Below are positions 1 to 9,437 of a stretch of 64,000 bases of DNA, piece by piece (position 1 is the first letter of the stretch; each line of letters opens with the position of its first letter). The notes under the pieces are model-generated. The model was not told the origin of the DNA. It made no database searches and worked only from the letters and a program-made list of their open reading frames with translations. The translations under genes were made by a program, and so were the position numbers. Origin of the DNA: Cupriavidus lacunae (lineage in GTDB: Bacteria > Pseudomonadota > Gammaproteobacteria > Burkholderiales > Burkholderiaceae); NCBI RefSeq assembly GCF_003353055.1, contig NZ_QKWJ01000005.1:124001-188000 (forward strand). The letters are read 5' to 3'.

Positions 1-627
1 GGCATCGAAGACCCGGCCGAGGTGCGAGCCGCCGGCGTGATCGATCTGCCGACCCTCCAGCGCTACCTGAACTTCCACTACAGCGTCACCATCGACCTGT
101 TCGGCGCCGACCAGTCGTCCAACGCCGCCACCTTCTACAGCGCGGGCCTGAAAGGCCGCTTCGAGGAAGGCAAGCGCGCCGACGACCATGTGCTCAAGGG
201 CGATGTCTACCGCGTACTGGAAGTGCGAGACGGCCACCTGGGCGAGCGCGAAGTGCCGATGCTCAACGCGCTCAATGAAGTGCTGCGCGACGACTACATC
301 AAGGACAGCATGGGCGGCGTGGCGCGCTGGAACAAGGTCATCGAGAAGGCCGGGATCGCGTTCCGCCTGACCGTGCCGCACAAGGCCTTCAACCGCAAGA
401 TCGGCACGCTGGCCAATGTCCACGTCTCGCCCGAGGGCCAGTTGATTTCCGAGGCCGAATGGCAGGCCAACGAGCGCGACTGGCTGGCCACCGAGGAAGA
501 CCGCGCCTTTGTCGCCTCGCTGATGGGCCGCGTGACCGAGCCCGGCAAGTACGCCAACTGGATCGCGCCGCCGGCGGTGGGCATCAACCGCCAGCCGATG
601 GATTTCGAGTACGTGCGTTTCAACTGA
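1..627 (+). CDS. boxB: Benzoyl-CoA 2,3-epoxidase oxygenase subunit BoxB, C-terminal part
   Basis: The frame is open from the first base and gives 208 residues before the TGA. BoxB is a diiron oxygenase of about 470 residues, so roughly the N-terminal half lies outside the window. It forms the 2,3-epoxide of benzoyl-CoA in the cytoplasm, using electrons from BoxA. The visible segment carries the family sequence around [27 protein letters not shown] and the end [11 protein letters not shown]. boxA follows 43 bases downstream on the same strand, which supports both calls and implies one operon. The identification rests on recognising the sequence and on this pairing. The iron-binding residues are mostly upstream and could not be checked. 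Confidence 0.93.
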   Translation, partial: GIEDPAEVRAAGVIDLPTLQRYLNFHYSVTIDLFGADQSSNAATFYSAGLKGRFEEGKRADDHVLKGDVYRVLEVRDGHLGEREVPMLNALNEVLRDDYIKDSMGGVARWNKVIEKAGIAFRLTVPHKAFNRKIGTLANVHVSPEGQLISEAEWQANERDWLATEEDRAFVASLMGRVTEPGKYANWIAPPAVGINRQPMDFEYVRFN

Positions 628-670
628 ATCCGAACAACAAGGCAGGCCAGGGAGACACCGGAGACACGCC

Positions 671-1921
671 ATGGGCGCCCCCGACATCATCAAGCAGCAC
701 CTGATCGATCCGGAAATCTGCATCCGCTGCAATACGTGCGAGGACACCTGTCCGATCGATGCAATCACCCACGACGACCGCAACTACGTGGTCAGGGCCG
801 ACGTGTGCAACGGCTGCAATGCCTGCCTGTCGCCCTGCCCGACCGGCGCCATCGACAACTGGCGCACCATGCTGCGCGGCCAGGCCTACCCGATCGAGGC
901 GCAGCTGTTGTGGGACGAACTGCCTGCCGAGGTGCCGTTGCCGGATCTCGCCAACCTGGGCGAGTCGCCGGATGCCAGCGCCGACAGCGGCACGGCATCC
1001 GCTGCGGCCACGGACACCGCCATCCAGTCCGTCGAAACCAGCCACCACACCTCGGCGCGTGCGCCGTGGTCGGCTGCCCATCCCTATGTGAACCTGCACG
1101 GCGTGCGCGCGCCGGTCGCGGCGACCGTGGCCGGCAACTACCGGCTGACCGCCGAGGACGCGTCCAGCGACATCCACCATATCGTGCTGGATTTCGGCAC
1201 GCACTTCTTCCCGATCCTGGAAGGCCAGTCGATCGGCATCGAGCCGCCGGGCACGGATGCGTCGGGCAAGCCGCACTACATCCGCATGTACTCGGTGGCC
1301 AGCCCGCGCGACGGCGAACGCCCGGGCTACAACAACCTGGCGCTGACCGTTAAACGGGTGGACCAGGACCACGACGGCAAGCCGGTGCTGGGCGTGGCCT
1401 CCAACTACCTGTGCGACCTGGCCAAGGGCGACACGGTGCAGGTGGTGGGCCCGTTCGGATCGACTTTCCTGATGCCCAACCACGCCGCGGCCAGCGTGAT
1501 GATGATCTGCACCGGCACGGGCTCGGCGCCAATGCGCGCCATGACAGAACGCATGCGCCGCAACATGGCGCACTTCAGCGGGCGCCGGCTGCTGTTCTTC
1601 GGCGCGCGCAACGCCAACGAACTGCCCTACTTCGGCCCGCTGCTGAAGCTGCCCAAGGACTTCCTCGATATCCACTTCGCCTTCTCGCGCGACCCGGCAA
1701 CACCGCGCCGCTACGTGCAGGATGCGATCCGCGAGGCCGCCGGCAGCGTCGCCGCGCTGCTGGGCGACGCCAATGGCCATGTCTATATCTGCGGCCTGAA
1801 GGGGATGGAAGAAGGTGTGCTGGCCGCCTTTGAAACGGTCTGCGCCAGCGCCGGTCTTAACTGGAAGGCGCTGGAGACCACGATGAAATCGGAAGGCCGG
1901 CTGCATATCGAGACCTACTAG
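671..1921 (+). CDS. boxA: Benzoyl-CoA oxygenase reductase component BoxA
   Basis: A 416-residue iron-sulfur flavoprotein that passes electrons from NADPH to the BoxB epoxidase in aerobic benzoate degradation. The N-terminus has two [4Fe-4S] motifs ([12 protein letters not shown] near residue 18 and [12 protein letters not shown] near 51). A low-complexity Ala/Ser/Thr linker near 100-120 follows. The rest is a ferredoxin-NADP reductase module with an FAD-binding RMYSVASPR segment and the nucleotide-binding [14 protein letters not shown] segment. It ends in the typical RLHIETY. The ATG sits behind a GGAGACAC purine stretch, and length and architecture fit the family. It follows boxB by 43 bases and is probably co-transcribed with it. 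Confidence 0.95.
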   Translation: MGAPDIIKQHLIDPEICIRCNTCEDTCPIDAITHDDRNYVVRADVCNGCNACLSPCPTGAIDNWRTMLRGQAYPIEAQLLWDELPAEVPLPDLANLGESPDASADSGTASAAATDTAIQSVETSHHTSARAPWSAAHPYVNLHGVRAPVAATVAGNYRLTAEDASSDIHHIVLDFGTHFFPILEGQSIGIEPPGTDASGKPHYIRMYSVASPRDGERPGYNNLALTVKRVDQDHDGKPVLGVASNYLCDLAKGDTVQVVGPFGSTFLMPNHAAASVMMICTGTGSAPMRAMTERMRRNMAHFSGRRLLFFGARNANELPYFGPLLKLPKDFLDIHFAFSRDPATPRRYVQDAIREAAGSVAALLGDANGHVYICGLKGMEEGVLAAFETVCASAGLNWKALETTMKSEGRLHIETY

Positions 1922-1993
1922 CCGAAAAACAACAAATCGCCCCGCAAGCTGCTGCTTTTTTCAGCAAGCACTTCCCTTCTGAAATACATCGCC

Positions 1994-2012
1994 TATAATA
2001 TTTCTCAAGAAA
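1994..2012 (+). promoter_or_regulatory. Putative promoter/operator of the RES toxin-antitoxin pair
   Basis: A perfect TATAAT -10 hexamer (1994-1999) is followed immediately by the small inverted repeat TTTCT-CA-AGAAA (2001-2012), 15 bases before the antitoxin ATG. No good -35 is visible. The repeat lies where an autorepressing antitoxin would bind, but that role is inferred. Confidence 0.45.
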
Positions 2013-2026
2013 CAGGAGCAAAGGCG

Positions 2027-2416
2027 ATGCAATCCAGGCGGATTCCGGAAACCGATCCCGCCGGCGGCCCCGACCCCGGCACCACGCTGACCAAGGCGGT
2101 CATGCGCGCCGCTGGCTTTCTCGGCATCAGCCAGGCCATGGTGGCGAGCGTGCTGGGCATCAGCACGGCCTCGGTGTCGCGCATGGCATCGGGCGGCTAT
2201 GTGCTCGATGCGCACCGCAAGGAATGGGAGTTCGGCGTCCTGTTCGTGCGCCTGTTCCGCTCGCTGGATGCCATCCTGGGCCACGGCGACCAGGCCCGGC
2301 TATGGCTGACCAATGAAAACCTGGCACTGGGCGGCAAGCCCCTCGAATTGATCCGCACAACGGAAGGTCTGGTCCGTGTCGTTCACTACCTGGACGCCAC
2401 CCGCGGTCGCATCTGA
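2027..2416 (+). CDS. Xre/MbcA/ParS-family antitoxin
   Basis: A 129-residue protein with a helix-turn-helix over about residues 30-55 (LGISQAMVASVLGISTASVS). Its C-terminal half has the toxin-binding pattern of the MbcA/ParS/Xre family (W..NENLALGG.PLELI.T..GL..VVHYLD). In the family it dimerises, represses its own promoter and blocks the active site of the partner RES toxin. An AGGAG ribosome site lies about 8 bases before the ATG. The stop falls inside the next gene (41-base overlap), so the two are translationally coupled. Family assignment is from pattern recognition only. Confidence 0.85.
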   Translation: MQSRRIPETDPAGGPDPGTTLTKAVMRAAGFLGISQAMVASVLGISTASVSRMASGGYVLDAHRKEWEFGVLFVRLFRSLDAILGHGDQARLWLTNENLALGGKPLELIRTTEGLVRVVHYLDATRGRI

Positions 2417-3128
2417 GCGCCGGCAGTTCGCGCTCACACTGTGGCGGGCGGTGGAAGCCCAGCATGTTGTATCCACCATGCCGCTGGTCGACAGCCTGGA
2501 AGAACAGGCTGTGCTGGAAGCCGTGCTGGACGCCGGCAAACCCGCCGTGCCCGCCGAGGCACGCCATCTGCACTACCTGCTGTTCACCCCGTTCCGCTAT
2601 CCGCCCTCGCCCTGGGGCTCGCGCTTTCGCGCCAGCCAGGACCCCGGCGTGTTCTACGGCGCCAACGAAATCCGTACCGCCTGCGCCGAACTCGGCTACT
2701 GGCGCTGGCGCTTCCTCAACGACAGCCCAGCGCTGCCGCGCATCGACGCCCGCGCGCAGACACTGTTCGAAGTGCGCGTCGACACTGCGGGCGTGGCGCT
2801 GGACGCACCGCCCTTCGACCAGGACCGGGCCATCTGGACCGACCCCGACCACCATGAGGCCTGCCAGGCCTTCGGCCGCATCGCGCGCGAAGCCGGCCTT
2901 GGCATGATCCGCTATACCTCCGTACGCGACCCGCAGCATGGCCCCTGCGGCGCCGTGCTGACCCCGCGCGCGTTCTCGCACCCAAGCCCGCTGGCCACTA
3001 CCACCTGGATGCTGACCGTGCGCCGCGAACGCGTGATCTGGCAGCGCGACGACCTGCAGCAACGCGACAGCTTCGAGTTCGAAGCCGCGCTGTGGCAGCG
3101 CACAAGCGATAACGCCAACAACGGCTGA
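2376..3128 (+). CDS. RES-domain toxin (NAD-degrading family)
   Basis: A 250-residue protein of the RES family, whose studied members break down NAD+. The conserved RES segments are visible: LWR near residue 23, the Tyr/Pro/Arg-rich LLFTPFRYPPSPWGSRF at about 70-85, and the FYGANEIRTACAELGYWRWRF block at about 92-112. The GTG start overlaps the antitoxin by 41 bases in another frame and has a GGAAGG purine stretch about 9 bases upstream. Starting here keeps the whole N-terminal LWR region. Antitoxin-first order and overlap match known xre-res modules. Toxicity is inferred from family. Confidence 0.86.
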   Translation: MSFTTWTPPAVASERRQFALTLWRAVEAQHVVSTMPLVDSLEEQAVLEAVLDAGKPAVPAEARHLHYLLFTPFRYPPSPWGSRFRASQDPGVFYGANEIRTACAELGYWRWRFLNDSPALPRIDARAQTLFEVRVDTAGVALDAPPFDQDRAIWTDPDHHEACQAFGRIAREAGLGMIRYTSVRDPQHGPCGAVLTPRAFSHPSPLATTTWMLTVRRERVIWQRDDLQQRDSFEFEAALWQRTSDNANNG

Positions 3129-3206
3129 ACCTAAGCCCCGTGCCGGCGATCTAACCGTTATGGCAGGCGGCAATGCGCGCCCCTGGAAAGTATCTTCAAA
3201 CAGGTG

Positions 3207-3235
3207 TTGCATTGCGCAACCGGATGCCATATAAT
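3207..3235 (+). promoter_or_regulatory. Sigma70-type promoter of the initiator tRNA gene
   Basis: TTGCAT (3207-3212), a 17-base spacer and a perfect TATAAT (3230-3235) end 15 bases before the mature tRNA. The strength and spacing fit a stable-RNA promoter. Confidence 0.75.
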
Positions 3236-3250
3236 CTTTTCTTCGACGGA

Positions 3251-3326
3251 CGCGGGGTGGAGCAGTTGGCAGCTCGTCGGGCTCATAACCCGAAGGTCGC
3301 AGGTTCAAGTCCTGCCCCCGCAACCA
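3251..3326 (+). tRNA. Initiator tRNA-fMet (CAT)
   Basis: A 76-base gene with encoded CCA. The anticodon CAT is at 3284-3286. Initiator marks are visible: the first base C faces an A before the discriminator (no 1:72 pair), and the anticodon stem has three G-C pairs (GGG facing CCC). The TTCAAGT T-loop and GGC-containing D-loop are normal. It stands alone with its own promoter and terminator. Confidence 0.95.
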
Positions 3327-3370
3327 ACCGCATGATGCGTATCATGCGCGGCACCGTCAAAGCAGATAGA

Positions 3371-3391
3371 CCCGCCCCTGGCGGGTTTTTT
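3371..3391 (+). terminator. Rho-independent terminator after tRNA-fMet
   Basis: CCCGCC, a three-base loop, GGCGGG and a run of six T. A separate palindrome with arms GCATGAT / ATCATGC lies between tRNA and terminator at 3330-3347 and may help 3-prime processing. Confidence 0.85.
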
Positions 3392-3556
3392 GTTTTCTGC
3401 TGCAACCCAACGCCGGCACGCCACGCTGGTGTCTCAATGCCGGCCTCTGCGCAGTATCAGGCGGCGTTGACCATTGGTACCCCAATGCCCCAATCACCCC
3501 TGCCGACCTCCTCCGCGAGGGTGATACACTTTCGCCATTCCTCCCGGACGCCCCTC

Positions 3557-4141
3557 ATGAAATTCTGCTCGAACTGTGGTCATGCGGTCGTGTTGCGCGT
3601 GCCTGACGGCGACAACCGCCCGCGCAGTGTTTGCGACAACTGCGGCACCATTCACTACGTCAATCCCCGCAACGTCGTGGGCACGATCCCGGTGTGGGAA
3701 GACAAGGTCCTGCTTTGCAAGCGCGCGATCGAGCCGCGCTATGGGTTCTGGACCCTGCCGGCGGGCTTCATGGAGATCGGCGAGACCACCGCGCAGGCCG
3801 CCTCGCGCGAGACACTGGAAGAAGCCGGCGCGCGCGTGCAGGTCGGCGAGCTGTTCTCGATCCTGAATGTGCCGCATGTGCACCAGGTGCATCTGTTCTA
3901 CCTGGCCACGCTGGACGACCTGGATATCGCCCCCGGCGAGGAAAGCCTGGAGGTCAAGCTGGTGGAAGAAGCCGATGTGCCCTGGGATGAACTGGCCTTC
4001 CCCACCGTCATCCACACGCTGCGCTGCTTCTTTGCCGACCGCGCCGCCGGCCGACTGCAGGACAGCAGCTTCCGGCTGCACAGCCTGGACATCGACAAGC
4101 CCATGCGCCCGCTGACCAGCCGGGCCACGGTTACCCCCTGA
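3557..4141 (+). CDS. NUDIX hydrolase with N-terminal zinc ribbon
   Basis: A 194-residue protein. Residues 1-35 hold two CxxC knuckles (CSNC and CDNC), a rubredoxin-like zinc ribbon as in the NADH pyrophosphatase-like subfamily. The NUDIX box follows: a Gly, then ME.GE, then RETLEEAG, matching GX5EX7REUXEEXGU. It should hydrolyse a nucleoside diphosphate linked to another moiety, but the substrate cannot be read from sequence. The open frame extends upstream, but the ATG at 3557 begins exactly at the zinc ribbon, so I take it as the start. aat follows 40 bases later on the same strand. Confidence 0.88.
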   Translation: MKFCSNCGHAVVLRVPDGDNRPRSVCDNCGTIHYVNPRNVVGTIPVWEDKVLLCKRAIEPRYGFWTLPAGFMEIGETTAQAASRETLEEAGARVQVGELFSILNVPHVHQVHLFYLATLDDLDIAPGEESLEVKLVEEADVPWDELAFPTVIHTLRCFFADRAAGRLQDSSFRLHSLDIDKPMRPLTSRATVTP

Positions 4142-4181
4142 GCGGCGGGCCAGCCGCGCATCGCCCTCTGGCGCAGCCCGC

Positions 4182-4934
4182 ATGATTGCCTGGCTGGACC
4201 CACAAGATCCGTTTCCCCCGGTAGCGCACGCGCTCGGGCCTGATTCCGAGGCCCCGGGGCTGCTCGCCGCCAGCCGCGAGCTGTCGCCCCAGCGGCTGCT
4301 GCTGGCGTATCGCCAGGGCATCTTCCCGTGGTATTCAAGCGGCCAGCCGGTGCTGTGGTGGAGCACCGATCCGCGCATGGTACTGGCCCCGCCGGCGCTG
4401 CGCATCTCGGTCAACCTGCGCAAGACGTTGCGGCGCGTGCTGCGCGATGCTGACTGGGAGATCCGCGTCGACGACGACTTCCTGGCGGTGATGCGCGCCT
4501 GCGCAACCACGCCGCGCGACGGCCAGGACGGCACCTGGATCACCGACGACATCATTGGCGCGTATGGCACGCTGCACCGCAAAGGCATGGCCCATTCGGT
4601 CGAAAGCTGGTATCGCGGCGAGCGCGTAGGCGGCCTGTACGGGGTCGCACTGGGGCGCATGTTCTTCGGCGAATCGATGTTCGCGCACCGCACCGATGCC
4701 TCCAAGATCGCGCTGGCGGCGCTGTGCGCGTTCCTCGGCAACCACGGCGTGGCGATGATAGACTGCCAGCAGGAAACCGACCACCTGGCCTCGCTGGGTG
4801 CGCACCCGATCCCCCGCGCCGAATTCGTGGCCCATGTGCGGGCGGCGACGGCGCAGCCGGCGATCAGTCCGTGGCGGTTCGACAAATCGGTGCTGGAGCG
4901 CTGGGCCGGGACGCCAGCCGCGCCGGCCGGCTGA
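4182..4934 (+). CDS. aat: Leucyl/phenylalanyl-tRNA-protein transferase
   Basis: A 250-residue L/F-transferase. It adds Leu or Phe from charged tRNA to proteins with N-terminal Arg or Lys, making an N-degron read by ClpS/ClpAP in the cytosol. Family blocks are clear: FPPVAHAL near the N-terminus, [33 protein letters not shown], the GTWITDDI segment and [14 protein letters not shown]. Length is usual. The next gene, 79 bases on, is bpt, which adds Leu to acidic N-termini, so the two primary branches of the bacterial N-end rule lie side by side. Confidence 0.97.
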   Translation: MIAWLDPQDPFPPVAHALGPDSEAPGLLAASRELSPQRLLLAYRQGIFPWYSSGQPVLWWSTDPRMVLAPPALRISVNLRKTLRRVLRDADWEIRVDDDFLAVMRACATTPRDGQDGTWITDDIIGAYGTLHRKGMAHSVESWYRGERVGGLYGVALGRMFFGESMFAHRTDASKIALAALCAFLGNHGVAMIDCQQETDHLASLGAHPIPRAEFVAHVRAATAQPAISPWRFDKSVLERWAGTPAAPAG

Positions 4935-5013
4935 ATCCTGGCACGGGACGCCAAGGCTGACTGTCCGAAGCTGCCCGCGCAAACGCACCGTCCCGCCCGG
5001 AGCCCCCTGAGTC

Positions 5014-5808
5014 ATGAGCAAGCTGAAGGAACTACCGCTCTCCGCGCTGCAGTTCTACGCCACGGCGCCCTACGCTTGCAGCTATCTCGACGGCCGCATG
5101 GCACGCTCCCAGGTGGCCACCCCGGCGCACCTGATCAATGCCGACGTCTATTCGCGCCTGGTGCGCGCCGGCTTTCGCCGCAGCGGCATCTTCACCTACC
5201 GGCCGTATTGCGACGAATGCCACGCCTGCACGCCGTGCCGCGTGGTGGTCGACCAGTTCACGCCGGACCGCTCGCAGCGCCGCGCCTGGAGCCGCCACCA
5301 GCACCTGCAGGCACTGGTCGCGCCGCTGACCTATGTCGAAGAGCATTATTCGCTGTACCTGCTGTACCAGTCGATGCGCCACGCCGGCGGCGGCATGGAC
5401 CAGGACAGCCGCGACCAGTACGAGCAGTTCCTGCTGCAGAGCCGCGTCAATTCGCGCCTGGTGGAATTCCGCGAACCGCCGGGCTCGCCCGAGGCCGGGT
5501 GCCTGCGCATGGTCAGCATGATCGACGTGCTCGACGACGGGCTGTCGTCGGTCTACACCTTCTACGACCCGCTCGAACGCAACGCCAGCTACGGCACCTA
5601 CAACATCCTCTGGCAGATCCGCCAGACGCGTGAACTGGGCCTGCCGCATCTCTACCTGGGCTACTGGATCGCCGACAGCCGCAAGATGGCCTACAAGGCA
5701 CGCTTCCGGCCGCTGCAGGTGCTGACCGGCAACCACTGGCACGCATTCGAGGACGAAGCCGGGGATGGAGTTGAGGGCAGCCCGGCACCGCCGGCCACTC
5801 ACGAGTAG
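5014..5808 (+). CDS. bpt: Bpt-type (arginyl/leucyl) tRNA-protein transferase
   Basis: A 264-residue ATE/Bpt-family protein. Bacterial Bpt transfers Leu from Leu-tRNA to N-terminal Asp or Glu. The N-terminal Cys cluster is present ([14 protein letters not shown] near residues 66-80), as are the C-terminal [18 protein letters not shown] and LTGNHW segments. The ATG lies 79 bases after aat. The aat-bpt order followed by pyrD occurs in other proteobacteria. Many databases name it arginyltransferase (ate). Leucyl transfer is the established activity of the bacterial branch and is an inference for this protein. Confidence 0.93.
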   Translation: MSKLKELPLSALQFYATAPYACSYLDGRMARSQVATPAHLINADVYSRLVRAGFRRSGIFTYRPYCDECHACTPCRVVVDQFTPDRSQRRAWSRHQHLQALVAPLTYVEEHYSLYLLYQSMRHAGGGMDQDSRDQYEQFLLQSRVNSRLVEFREPPGSPEAGCLRMVSMIDVLDDGLSSVYTFYDPLERNASYGTYNILWQIRQTRELGLPHLYLGYWIADSRKMAYKARFRPLQVLTGNHWHAFEDEAGDGVEGSPAPPATHE

Positions 5809-5842
5809 CCTGGTCCAGCGCGCGGGCAGGCGGCCCAGCCGC

Positions 5843-5848
5843 TACAAT
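5843..5848 (+). promoter_or_regulatory. Candidate -10 element for pyrD
   Basis: TACAAT in the 87-base gap between bpt and pyrD, about 48 bases before the pyrD GTG. No convincing -35 is seen at 17 bases, so the call is weak. Confidence 0.3.
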
Positions 5849-5895
5849 GCCGGCCTGGACCTGACTTCCGCGCCGCCCCGCCGGCCGCCTCCCAC

Positions 5896-6930
5896 GTGCT
5901 CAACGCGCTCTACCCCCTGTTTCGCCCCGCCCTGTTCTCGATGGATGCGGAGGACGCCCACCATTTCACGCTGAACAACCTGCTGCGCGCCCATCGCATG
6001 GGCCTCGGCGGCTGCATCGGCAACAAGATTGCCGATGATCCGCGCACGGTCATGGGGGTGCGTTTTCCCAACCCGGTCGGGCTGGCCGCTGGACTGGACA
6101 AGGACGGCGCCTATATCGACGGGCTGGCCGCATTGGGCTTCGGCTTTGTCGAAGTTGGCACGGTCACGCCGCGCGCCCAGCCGGGCAACCCGCGCCCGCG
6201 CATGTTCCGGCTGCCGCAGGCCGATGCGCTGATCAACCGCATGGGCTTCAACAACGGCGGCGTCGATGCCTTCGTCGCCAACGTGCAGGCATCGCGCTGG
6301 AAGGCCGAGGGTGGCGTGCTGGGGCTGAACATCGGCAAGAACGCCGATACCCCGATCGAGCGCGCCAACGACGACTACCTGTACTGCCTGGAGCGCGTCT
6401 ACCCCCACGCCAGCTACGTGACGGTGAATATCTCGTCGCCCAACACCAAGAACCTGCGCCAGCTGCAGGGCGCCAGCGAACTGGACAGCCTGCTGTCGAC
6501 GCTGAAGGACGCGCAGCAGCGCCTGGCCGACCGGCACAAGCGCTATGTGCCGCTGGCGCTGAAGATCGCGCCGGACCTGGATGCCGACCAGATCGGCAAT
6601 ATCGGCGACGCGCTGGTCCGGCACAAGATCGATGGCGTGATCGCGACCAACACTACCATCTCGCGCGAGGCGGTCAAGGGCCTGCCGCACGCCGAGGAAG
6701 CCGGCGGCCTGTCCGGCCGCCCAGTGTTTGAAGCGTCGACCCGCGTGGTGCGCGCGCTGCGCGGCGTGGTCGGCGACGCGGTGCCGATCATCGGCGTGGG
6801 CGGCATCTTTGGCGGCGCCGATGCGCGCGCCAAGATCGACGCCGGCGCGAAGCTGGTGCAGGTCTACAGCGGCCTGATCTACCGCGGCCCGGCGCTGGTG
6901 CGCGAGTGCGCGGCGGCGCTGCGCGGCTGA
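5896..6930 (+). CDS. pyrD: Dihydroorotate dehydrogenase (quinone), class 2
   Basis: A 344-residue FMN enzyme that oxidises dihydroorotate to orotate in pyrimidine synthesis, passing electrons to membrane quinone. Class 2 is shown by the N-terminal helical extension ([20 protein letters not shown]), which contacts the membrane, and by the [12 protein letters not shown] block, where Ser is the catalytic base. Other FMN-binding segments are [13 protein letters not shown] near 60, IATNTTISR near 253 and [13 protein letters not shown] near 298. The start is a GTG (VLNALYPLF). An in-frame ATG further on would remove part of the membrane helix. Confidence 0.96.
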   Translation: MLNALYPLFRPALFSMDAEDAHHFTLNNLLRAHRMGLGGCIGNKIADDPRTVMGVRFPNPVGLAAGLDKDGAYIDGLAALGFGFVEVGTVTPRAQPGNPRPRMFRLPQADALINRMGFNNGGVDAFVANVQASRWKAEGGVLGLNIGKNADTPIERANDDYLYCLERVYPHASYVTVNISSPNTKNLRQLQGASELDSLLSTLKDAQQRLADRHKRYVPLALKIAPDLDADQIGNIGDALVRHKIDGVIATNTTISREAVKGLPHAEEAGGLSGRPVFEASTRVVRALRGVVGDAVPIIGVGGIFGGADARAKIDAGAKLVQVYSGLIYRGPALVRECAAALRG

Positions 6931-6962
6931 GCCCCTCCTGCGCCAACGACACGCAGACCGCC

Positions 6963-8021
6963 ATGGAAACCATCCGACTCGGCCGCAGCGACCTGCAGGT
7001 TTCGCGCATCTGCCTCGGCACCATGACCTTCGGCGAGCAGAACACCGAAGCCGAAGGCCACAGCCAGCTGGACTACGCCTTCTCGCGCGGGGTCAATTTC
7101 ATCGACACGGCCGAGATGTACCCGGTCAAGCCAAGCGCCGGCACCTACGGCCAGACCGAGCGCATCGTCGGCACCTGGCTCAGGCGCCAGCCGCGCGACC
7201 GCGTGGTGCTGGCCACCAAGGTGGCGGGCCCGGGCCGCATGCCGTGGATCCGCAACGGCGACGACCTGACGCCGGCAGGCATCCGCGCCGCGGTGGACGA
7301 ATCGCTGCGCCGGCTGCAGACCGACTATATCGACCTGTACCAGATCCACTGGCCGGCGCGAAGTGCGCCGATCTTCGGGCAACTCAGCTTCGATCCGGCC
7401 AAGGAGCGCGAGTGCACTTCGATCCGGGCCCAGCTGGAAGTCATGGGCGAGCTGGTGCGCGCCGGCAAGATCCGCTGCGTGGGCGTATCGAACGAGACCC
7501 CGTGGGGCCTGGCCGAATTCGTGCGCCTGGCCGAGCAGCACGGGCTGCCGCGCATCGCCACCGTCCAGAACCCGTACAACCTGGTCAACCGCAGCTTCGA
7601 GCAGGGGTTGGACGAGGCGTGCTTCCGCACCGATGTCAGCCTGCTGGTGTACAGCCCGCTCGCGTTCGGGCAGCTGACCGGCAAATACCTGGCGGGCGAT
7701 GCGGCCAACCCGGTGTTCAACGCCGAGGCCAAGGGCCGCCTGTCGCGCTTCCCCGCCGACTGGAGCCCGCGCTACATGCGCGCGGAGACCATGGCGGCCT
7801 CGGCCCGCTATGTCGAACTGGCAAAGAGTGCGGGCCTGTCCCCTGCCACCCTGGCGCTGGCCTGGTGCTACTCGCGCTGGTTCGCCGCCAGCACCATCGT
7901 CGGCGCCACCACGCTGGCCCAGCTCAAGGAAAACCTCGACGCCTGGAACGCGCAATTGCATGAAGATGTGGTCGCCGCAATCGGGGTAATCCACAAGCAA
8001 ATCATGAATCCCGCGCAATAA
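6963..8021 (+). CDS. NADP(H)-dependent aldo/keto reductase, Tas-like
   Basis: A 352-residue TIM-barrel aldo/keto reductase. The catalytic tetrad is visible: Asp and Tyr in FIDTAEMYP near residues 44-52, Lys in LATKVAG near 87, and His in LYQIHWP near 127. The cofactor region NPYNLVNRSFEQG and the STIVGATTLAQLKENL tail are typical of the Tas/YajO-like group. The physiological substrate is unknown. The ATG at 6963 places METIRLGRSDLQVS at the N-terminus as in homologues. It starts 32 bases after pyrD and may be co-transcribed, with no evident pathway link. Confidence 0.9.
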   Translation: METIRLGRSDLQVSRICLGTMTFGEQNTEAEGHSQLDYAFSRGVNFIDTAEMYPVKPSAGTYGQTERIVGTWLRRQPRDRVVLATKVAGPGRMPWIRNGDDLTPAGIRAAVDESLRRLQTDYIDLYQIHWPARSAPIFGQLSFDPAKERECTSIRAQLEVMGELVRAGKIRCVGVSNETPWGLAEFVRLAEQHGLPRIATVQNPYNLVNRSFEQGLDEACFRTDVSLLVYSPLAFGQLTGKYLAGDAANPVFNAEAKGRLSRFPADWSPRYMRAETMAASARYVELAKSAGLSPATLALAWCYSRWFAASTIVGATTLAQLKENLDAWNAQLHEDVVAAIGVIHKQIMNPAQ

Positions 8022-8089
8022 AATGCGCCCCGATGGCGGATAGCAGGCGTCTGGCAGCATGCGATGCCTCACATCCGCATGATGACTAT

Positions 8090-8111
8090 CCATTTCGTGC
8101 GCGGGAAATGG
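8090..8111. promoter_or_regulatory. Inverted repeat upstream of the ABC importer operon
   Basis: CCATTTC and GAAATGG form a perfect 7-base inverted repeat with 8 bases between, about 180 bases before the binding-protein ATG. It could be an operator or an mRNA hairpin. No regulator gene adjoins it. Confidence 0.35.
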
Positions 8112-8293
8112 TATCCTCGCAGGCTTATCGCTGTCGCATCCGACGCGCCCGCGCACGCTCCCTCCCGCCGCAGGAAGCCGCCGCGCCCGCCCGGACCGGC
8201 ACCGTACGCCAGCATGCGCGCGGGCCAGGACGGCGGACCGAATCATCCGCGGCCGTATCCAATCCAGAACCGAGCTTCGGGGGAGAACAGATA

Positions 8294-9271
8294 ATGAAGT
8301 CCATCAAGGGTCTCGCAGCAACCAAGTCCATCCTGGGCGGCGCCGTGGCGCTCGCACTGCTGTACGGCGGCGCCGTGCAGGCCCAGTCCGTCAAGGTGCT
8401 GTCGATCGTCGACCATCCCGCGCTGGACGCCATCCGCGATGGCGTGCGCGCCGAACTGAAGGCCGCCGGCTATGACGCCGACAAGAGCCTGAAGTGGGAA
8501 TACCAGAGCGCCCAGGGCAACACCGGCACCGCGGCGCAGATCGCCCGCAAGTTCGTCGGCGACAACCCGAACGCCATCGTTGCCATCGCCACCCCGTCGG
8601 CCCAGGCCGTGGTTGCCGCCACCAAGACCGTGCCGGTGGTGTACTCGGGCGTGACCGATCCGGTCGCCGCGCAGCTGGTCAAGAGCTGGTCGGCAACGGG
8701 CACCAACGTGACCGGCGTGTCGGACAAGCTGCCGCTGGACAAGCAGGTCGCCCTGATCAAGCGCGTGGTGCCCAAGGCCAAGACCGTGGGCATGGTCTAC
8801 AACCCGGGCGAAGCCAACTCGGTGGTGGTGGTCAAGGAACTGAAGGAGCTGCTGGCCAAGGACGGCCTGACGCTCAAGGAAGCCGCCGCGCCGCGTACCG
8901 TGGACATCGGTCCGGCCGCCAAGAGCCTGGTCGGCAAGGTCGATGTGATCTACACCAACACCGACAACAACGTGGTGTCGGCGTATGAGTCCCTGGTCAA
9001 GGTCGCTAACGAGTCGAAGATCCCGCTGATCGCAGCCGATACCGACAGCGTCAAGCGTGGCGCCGTGGCCGCGCTGGGCATCAACTACGGTGACCTGGGC
9101 CACCAGACCGGCAAGGTCGTGGTGCGCATCCTGAAGGGCGAGAAGCCGGGCGCGATCGCCTCGCAGACCAGCGACAACCTGGAACTGTTCGTCAACACCG
9201 GCGCCGCCGCCAAGCAAGGCGTCACGCTGTCGCCGGAGCTGGTCAAGGAAGCGAAGACGGTCATCAAGTAA
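8294..9271 (+). CDS. ABC transporter periplasmic binding protein (PF04392, TrpX-like)
   Basis: A 325-residue secreted binding protein. Residues 1-31 form a Sec signal peptide ending AVQAQ, probably cleaved after AQA. The mature part is a two-lobe type I binding protein of the DUF534/TrpX family, with KVLSIVDHPALDAIRDGV at the start, IVAIATPSAQAV near 97 and the PVVYSGVTDPVAAQLV block near 115. A GGGAGAACAG ribosome site precedes the ATG. An in-frame upstream extension is rejected because it would bury the signal peptide. Permease and ATPase genes follow on the same strand. Relatives import aromatic amino acids in Firmicutes, but the ligand here is not determinable. Confidence 0.9.
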   Translation: MKSIKGLAATKSILGGAVALALLYGGAVQAQSVKVLSIVDHPALDAIRDGVRAELKAAGYDADKSLKWEYQSAQGNTGTAAQIARKFVGDNPNAIVAIATPSAQAVVAATKTVPVVYSGVTDPVAAQLVKSWSATGTNVTGVSDKLPLDKQVALIKRVVPKAKTVGMVYNPGEANSVVVVKELKELLAKDGLTLKEAAAPRTVDIGPAAKSLVGKVDVIYTNTDNNVVSAYESLVKVANESKIPLIAADTDSVKRGAVAALGINYGDLGHQTGKVVVRILKGEKPGAIASQTSDNLELFVNTGAAAKQGVTLSPELVKEAKTVIK

Positions 9272-9437
9272 GCACTGCAAACCCGCCGTCGCAAGACGGC
9301 GGATGCTCCGCCTGGCCTACCCGGCCCGGCGGGACAGAACAGGGCGAGGCGGCCGGCAGCCCCACACGGGCGCGCCGGCCCACCCGCCCCGAAGGCGGCG
9401 CCAAGGCAGCCGCCGGCCCCTGCAACAGGATTCCCCC

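Noticed and set aside
1930-1980. Terminator-like T-run after boxA.
   Set aside because: The flanking GCTGCTG/CAGCAAGC pairing is imperfect and the T-run lies in the loop, not after a stem.
3330-3347. GCATGAT/ATCATGC palindrome as an operator for the NUDIX gene.
   Set aside because: It lies between a tRNA and its terminator, so a transcript hairpin is simpler.
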